DNA from: Methylovulum sp.
GTDB lineage: Bacteria > Pseudomonadota > Gammaproteobacteria > Methylococcales > Methylomonadaceae
Direction of reading: 5' to 3'
NCBI GenBank assembly: GCA_004299465.1
Contig: SCST01000566.1
Location: 1 to 8,048 of the forward strand
Length of the DNA: 8,048 bases
Positions 6,268 to 8,048 of the stretch are shown piece by piece; positions within the stretch are counted from its first letter, which is position 1, and every line of letters starts with the position of its first letter. Made by a program: the position numbers and the translations under genes. Under the pieces are notes generated by a model. It was not told the DNA's origin and did no database searches. It saw only the letters and a list, made by a program, of their open reading frames with translations.

Positions 6268-6362
6268 GGATTTGGCTAAAAATAACTTCCCGATTTTAAG
6301 ACCTGGAAAGTTTCAAAAACCTTCCAGGTCTTAAAATCGGGAAGTTAATATTGACCAAATCC
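6268..6362. repeat. Large hairpin-forming inverted repeat between ribD and the toxin-antitoxin pair
   Basis: The repeat is symmetrical about position 6315. The inner arms 6283-6308 and 6322-6347 are perfectly complementary over 26 bases. After one mismatch (6309/6321) pairing continues for 4 bases to a 3-base loop at 6314-6316. Outward, after a stretch of mismatches, 6268-6275 pairs perfectly with 6355-6362, directly abutting the ribD stop codon. The whole resembles a miniature inverted-repeat element or an intergenic palindrome of the REP kind, with no coding capacity. On the minus strand the inner stem is followed by a five-T run, so it could also act as a terminator after ribD. Copies elsewhere in the genome cannot be seen from here. 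Confidence 0.88.
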
Positions 6363-7454
6363 TTAAACGCTTCCTGCCTGTGGCTCTAATGTCAACCGTA
6401 AATCCCCGCCAACCTGTCTGACATCCAGCAATTTCAGCTCTTTTTTATCCGCCATCGTCGTTACACCAGGCAGGTGAAACAATCCGCGCCCCTGATCGCC
6501 CAACACGGAAGGCGCCATGTAAACAATTAGCTCATCGAGCAAATCCGCCGCCAGTAGCGCACCGTTAAGCACCGCACCGGCTTCAACCAATACCTCGTTA
6601 ATTTTCTGGTCGGCTAAAAAACGCATGACCTCGTGCAAATCCAGGCGGCCGTTTTTATCGGGCAAGCGGTAGATTTCAAATCCCGATTGCTGCAATCGCT
6701 GCTGCTTAGACTCATCGTCCGAACACGTGAGGATTAATGTCCGCCCCGGCAGTTTAGCCATTTGCGCGTCAGGCGGCATTTGTAACTGCGTATCCAGGAC
6801 AACGCGCAGCGGTTGCGCCACATCGAAATCCACCCGCGCAGTCAAGGCCGGGTCGTCGGCCAGTACCGTGTTGATGCCGGTTAATATCGCCGAGCTCTCC
6901 GCCCGCAAACGCTGCACATCGGCGCGAGCACAAGCCGACGTAATCCATTGGCTCTCTCCCGATGCCATCGCGGTGCGGCCATCCAGGCTCATCGCCAGCT
7001 TGCTACGTACAAACGGGCGATTTTCCGTCATTCTTTTAATATAGCCGCGGTTCAGCAGGCGGGCGTCGTCGTCCAGCACGCCGACGACAAGCTCGCAACC
7101 GGCCGCCTTAAGCCTGTCCAGGCCTTGGCCTGAAACCAGGGGATTCGGGTCCTGCATCGCCGCAACGACGCGGCTGACGCCGGCTTTTATCAACGCCTCG
7201 CAACACGGCGGCGTTTTGCCGTAATGGCTACAGGGTTCCAGCGTGACATAAGCGGTGGCGCCTGTAGCATCCTGCACGGTTTTCAGCGCGGCCACTTCAG
7301 CATGATCCTGTCCCGCCCAGGCATGCCAGCCTTCGCCGATAATGACACCATCCCTGACCAGCACACAGCCTACGCGCGGATTCGGGTCGGTCGTATAGCG
7401 GCCGTTGTTAGCAAGCTGTAACGCCCGCGCCATATAAAAGACGTCTGTTGTCAT
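6363..7454 (-). CDS. ribD: RibD, bifunctional pyrimidine deaminase / 5-amino-6-(5-phosphoribosylamino)uracil reductase
   Basis: RibD performs the second and third steps of riboflavin synthesis, deaminating the pyrimidine made by GTP cyclohydrolase II and then reducing the ribosyl side chain with NADPH. The 363-residue length is normal. The deaminase domain (about 1-145) has DPNPRVGCVLV (23-33), the zinc-site HAE (His51, Glu53) and PCSHYGKTPPC (74-84; Cys75 and Cys84 as zinc ligands). The reductase domain (about 147-360) has RPFVRSKLAMSLDGRTA (146-162), SQWITS (168-173), LTGINTVLADDPALTAR (191-207) and a VEAGAVLNGALL segment replacing the more usual VEGGA. The start overlaps the nrdR stop as ATGA and has no evident Shine-Dalgarno site, so coupling to nrdR is likely. 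The stop codon directly touches the large hairpin. Confidence 0.97.
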   Translation of the reverse strand: MTTDVFYMARALQLANNGRYTTDPNPRVGCVLVRDGVIIGEGWHAWAGQDHAEVAALKTVQDATGATAYVTLEPCSHYGKTPPCCEALIKAGVSRVVAAMQDPNPLVSGQGLDRLKAAGCELVVGVLDDDARLLNRGYIKRMTENRPFVRSKLAMSLDGRTAMASGESQWITSACARADVQRLRAESSAILTGINTVLADDPALTARVDFDVAQPLRVVLDTQLQMPPDAQMAKLPGRTLILTCSDDESKQQRLQQSGFEIYRLPDKNGRLDLHEVMRFLADQKINEVLVEAGAVLNGALLAADLLDELIVYMAPSVLGDQGRGLFHLPGVTTMADKKELKLLDVRQVGGDLRLTLEPQAGSV

Positions 7455-7903
7455 TGGTTTTGCAAACGCGCTATCATGTCGGTGAACTCGCTGACATCCT
7501 GGAAGCTGCGATAAACGGACGCAAAGCGCACAAACGCGACATGATCGAGAACACTTAACTCTTTCATGACTTTTTCGCCCAATTCCTGAGCCGTGATTTC
7601 CCGCTCACCCAAGGCCCGCAATTCCTTTTTTATCCGGCTAAGCGCCGCTTCAATCGCATCGCTGTCCACCGGTCTTTTTTCCAAAGCCTTCAGCATGCCG
7701 GAACGCAGCTTGTTTTCATCAAAAGGCTCACGAATACCGTCGCGCTTGACAACACGCGGCATAGTCAATTCGGCCACTTCAAACGTGGTAAATCTTTCTT
7801 TACAGGCATTACATTCACGTCGGCGGCGAACCTGGTCCCCGTCATTAGCCAACCTGGAATCAAGAACCCGCGTATCGTGTGCCGCACAAAACGGACATCG
7901 CAT
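7451..7903 (-). CDS. nrdR: NrdR, transcriptional repressor of ribonucleotide reductase genes
   Basis: NrdR senses ATP/dATP and represses ribonucleotide reductase operons by binding paired NrdR boxes. The 150-residue protein has the N-terminal zinc ribbon MRCPFC...CNAC, with Cys3, Cys6, Cys31 and Cys34, and the basic stretch VRRRREC (25-31). An ATP-cone domain follows at about 49-139, including VVKRDGIREPFDENKLRSGM (51-70) and the closing VAFVRFASVYRSFQDVSEF. The length matches the family. The start is fixed by the invariant MRCPFC; upstream ribosome-site similarity is poor. It is the first gene of the visible cluster and overlaps ribD by 4 bases. NrdR-ribD linkage is usual in gammaproteobacteria. 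I see no NrdR-box pair in its own leader. Confidence 0.97.
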   Translation of the reverse strand: MRCPFCAAHDTRVLDSRLANDGDQVRRRRECNACKERFTTFEVAELTMPRVVKRDGIREPFDENKLRSGMLKALEKRPVDSDAIEAALSRIKKELRALGEREITAQELGEKVMKELSVLDHVAFVRFASVYRSFQDVSEFTDMIARLQNQ

Positions 7904-7966
7904 AAAACTTAAGCCACTGTTTTTATATGCCGAAAAGAATCGGCCTTCACATTCAAAACCGTAAAT

Positions 7967-7975
7967 TCTATAACA
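7967..7975 (-). promoter_or_regulatory. Possible extended -10 promoter for the nrdR-rib cluster
   Basis: On the minus strand TG-T-TATAGA matches the extended -10 form. The sequence 17 bases upstream is a poor -35. Transcription would begin near 7960, giving a leader of about 57 bases before nrdR. A weak call made on motif alone. Confidence 0.35.
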
Positions 7976-7977
7976 TT

Positions 7978-7992
7978 TCCCTATGCTAGGGA
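7978..7992. repeat. 15-base palindrome just upstream of the possible nrdR promoter
   Basis: TCCCTA-TGC-TAGGGA, with perfect 6-base arms and a 3-base centre, placed 2 bases upstream of the extended -10 motif where a repressor could block polymerase. It does not resemble the NrdR box as I know it. The rest of 7993-8048 holds no recognisable gene: all three minus frames hit early stops and no plus-strand ORF of note is present. Confidence 0.4.
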
Positions 7993-8048
7993 TATTTATT
8001 TGTCATGCGGAATCGGCTGTCGCTTAATCACTAGCGGGTGTTAAGACC

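Noticed and set aside
7929..7944. Small hairpin GCCGA-AAAGAA-TCGGC in the nrdR leader, considered as a terminator
   Set aside because: The 5-bp stem has no T tract on either strand.
7937..8017. Direct repeat GAATCGGC at 7937-7944 and 8010-8017, considered as tandem operator sites
   Set aside because: Eight bases, two copies, no symmetry, and spacing unrelated to the promoter candidate; could easily be chance.
7993..8048. End of an upstream gene such as glyA
   Set aside because: The three minus-strand frames meet stops quickly and the few residues match no C-terminus I recognise.

Overview
This window looks like chromosomal housekeeping DNA from a gammaproteobacterium. The gene order nrdR-ribD-ribE-ribBX-ribH-nusB-thiL-pgpA, followed by initiator tRNA-rimP-nusA, is typical of that class. 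The protein style and moderate GC content would suit a Methylococcales-like methanotroph, but that finer placement is an impression and is not shown by the sequence. Every gene lies on the minus strand, so transcription runs from high to low coordinates.

Region 1 (8048 to 1365) is a riboflavin/thiamine cluster. A leader of about 145 bases holds a possible extended -10 promoter and a small palindrome. It is followed by nrdR (repressor of ribonucleotide reductase genes), ribD, a type II toxin-antitoxin pair (small antitoxin plus PIN-domain toxin), ribE (riboflavin synthase), ribBX (DHBP synthase fused to a degenerate GTP cyclohydrolase II-like domain), ribH (lumazine synthase), nusB, thiL and pgpA. 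Most junctions overlap or are very short (ATGA, TGATG, 17 bases), so translational coupling is likely. RibD, RibBX, RibH and RibE cover the riboflavin steps except the first one, GTP cyclohydrolase II, and the dephosphorylation step. The RibA-like half of RibBX has lost its zinc cysteines, so a separate ribA is expected elsewhere.

Region 2 (6362 to 5531) interrupts this conserved cluster. A nearly perfect hairpin of about 95 bases directly abuts the ribD stop codon. The AT-richer toxin-antitoxin pair follows and runs to within 12 bases of ribE, whose start has no clear Shine-Dalgarno sequence. This is the only accessory-looking segment and the most interesting part of the window.

Region 3 (1300 to 1) is a second transcription unit. 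It has a strong sigma70-type promoter overlapping a palindrome, an initiator tRNA gene (tRNA-fMet, CAU) with an unusual C1-U72 mismatch, two consecutive Rho-independent terminators, rimP, and the first 188 codons of nusA, which runs off the window. This matches the metY-rimP-nusA arrangement of E. coli. I see no CRISPR array, insertion sequence transposase, phage gene or FMN riboswitch. I did not find a convincing entirely new system.
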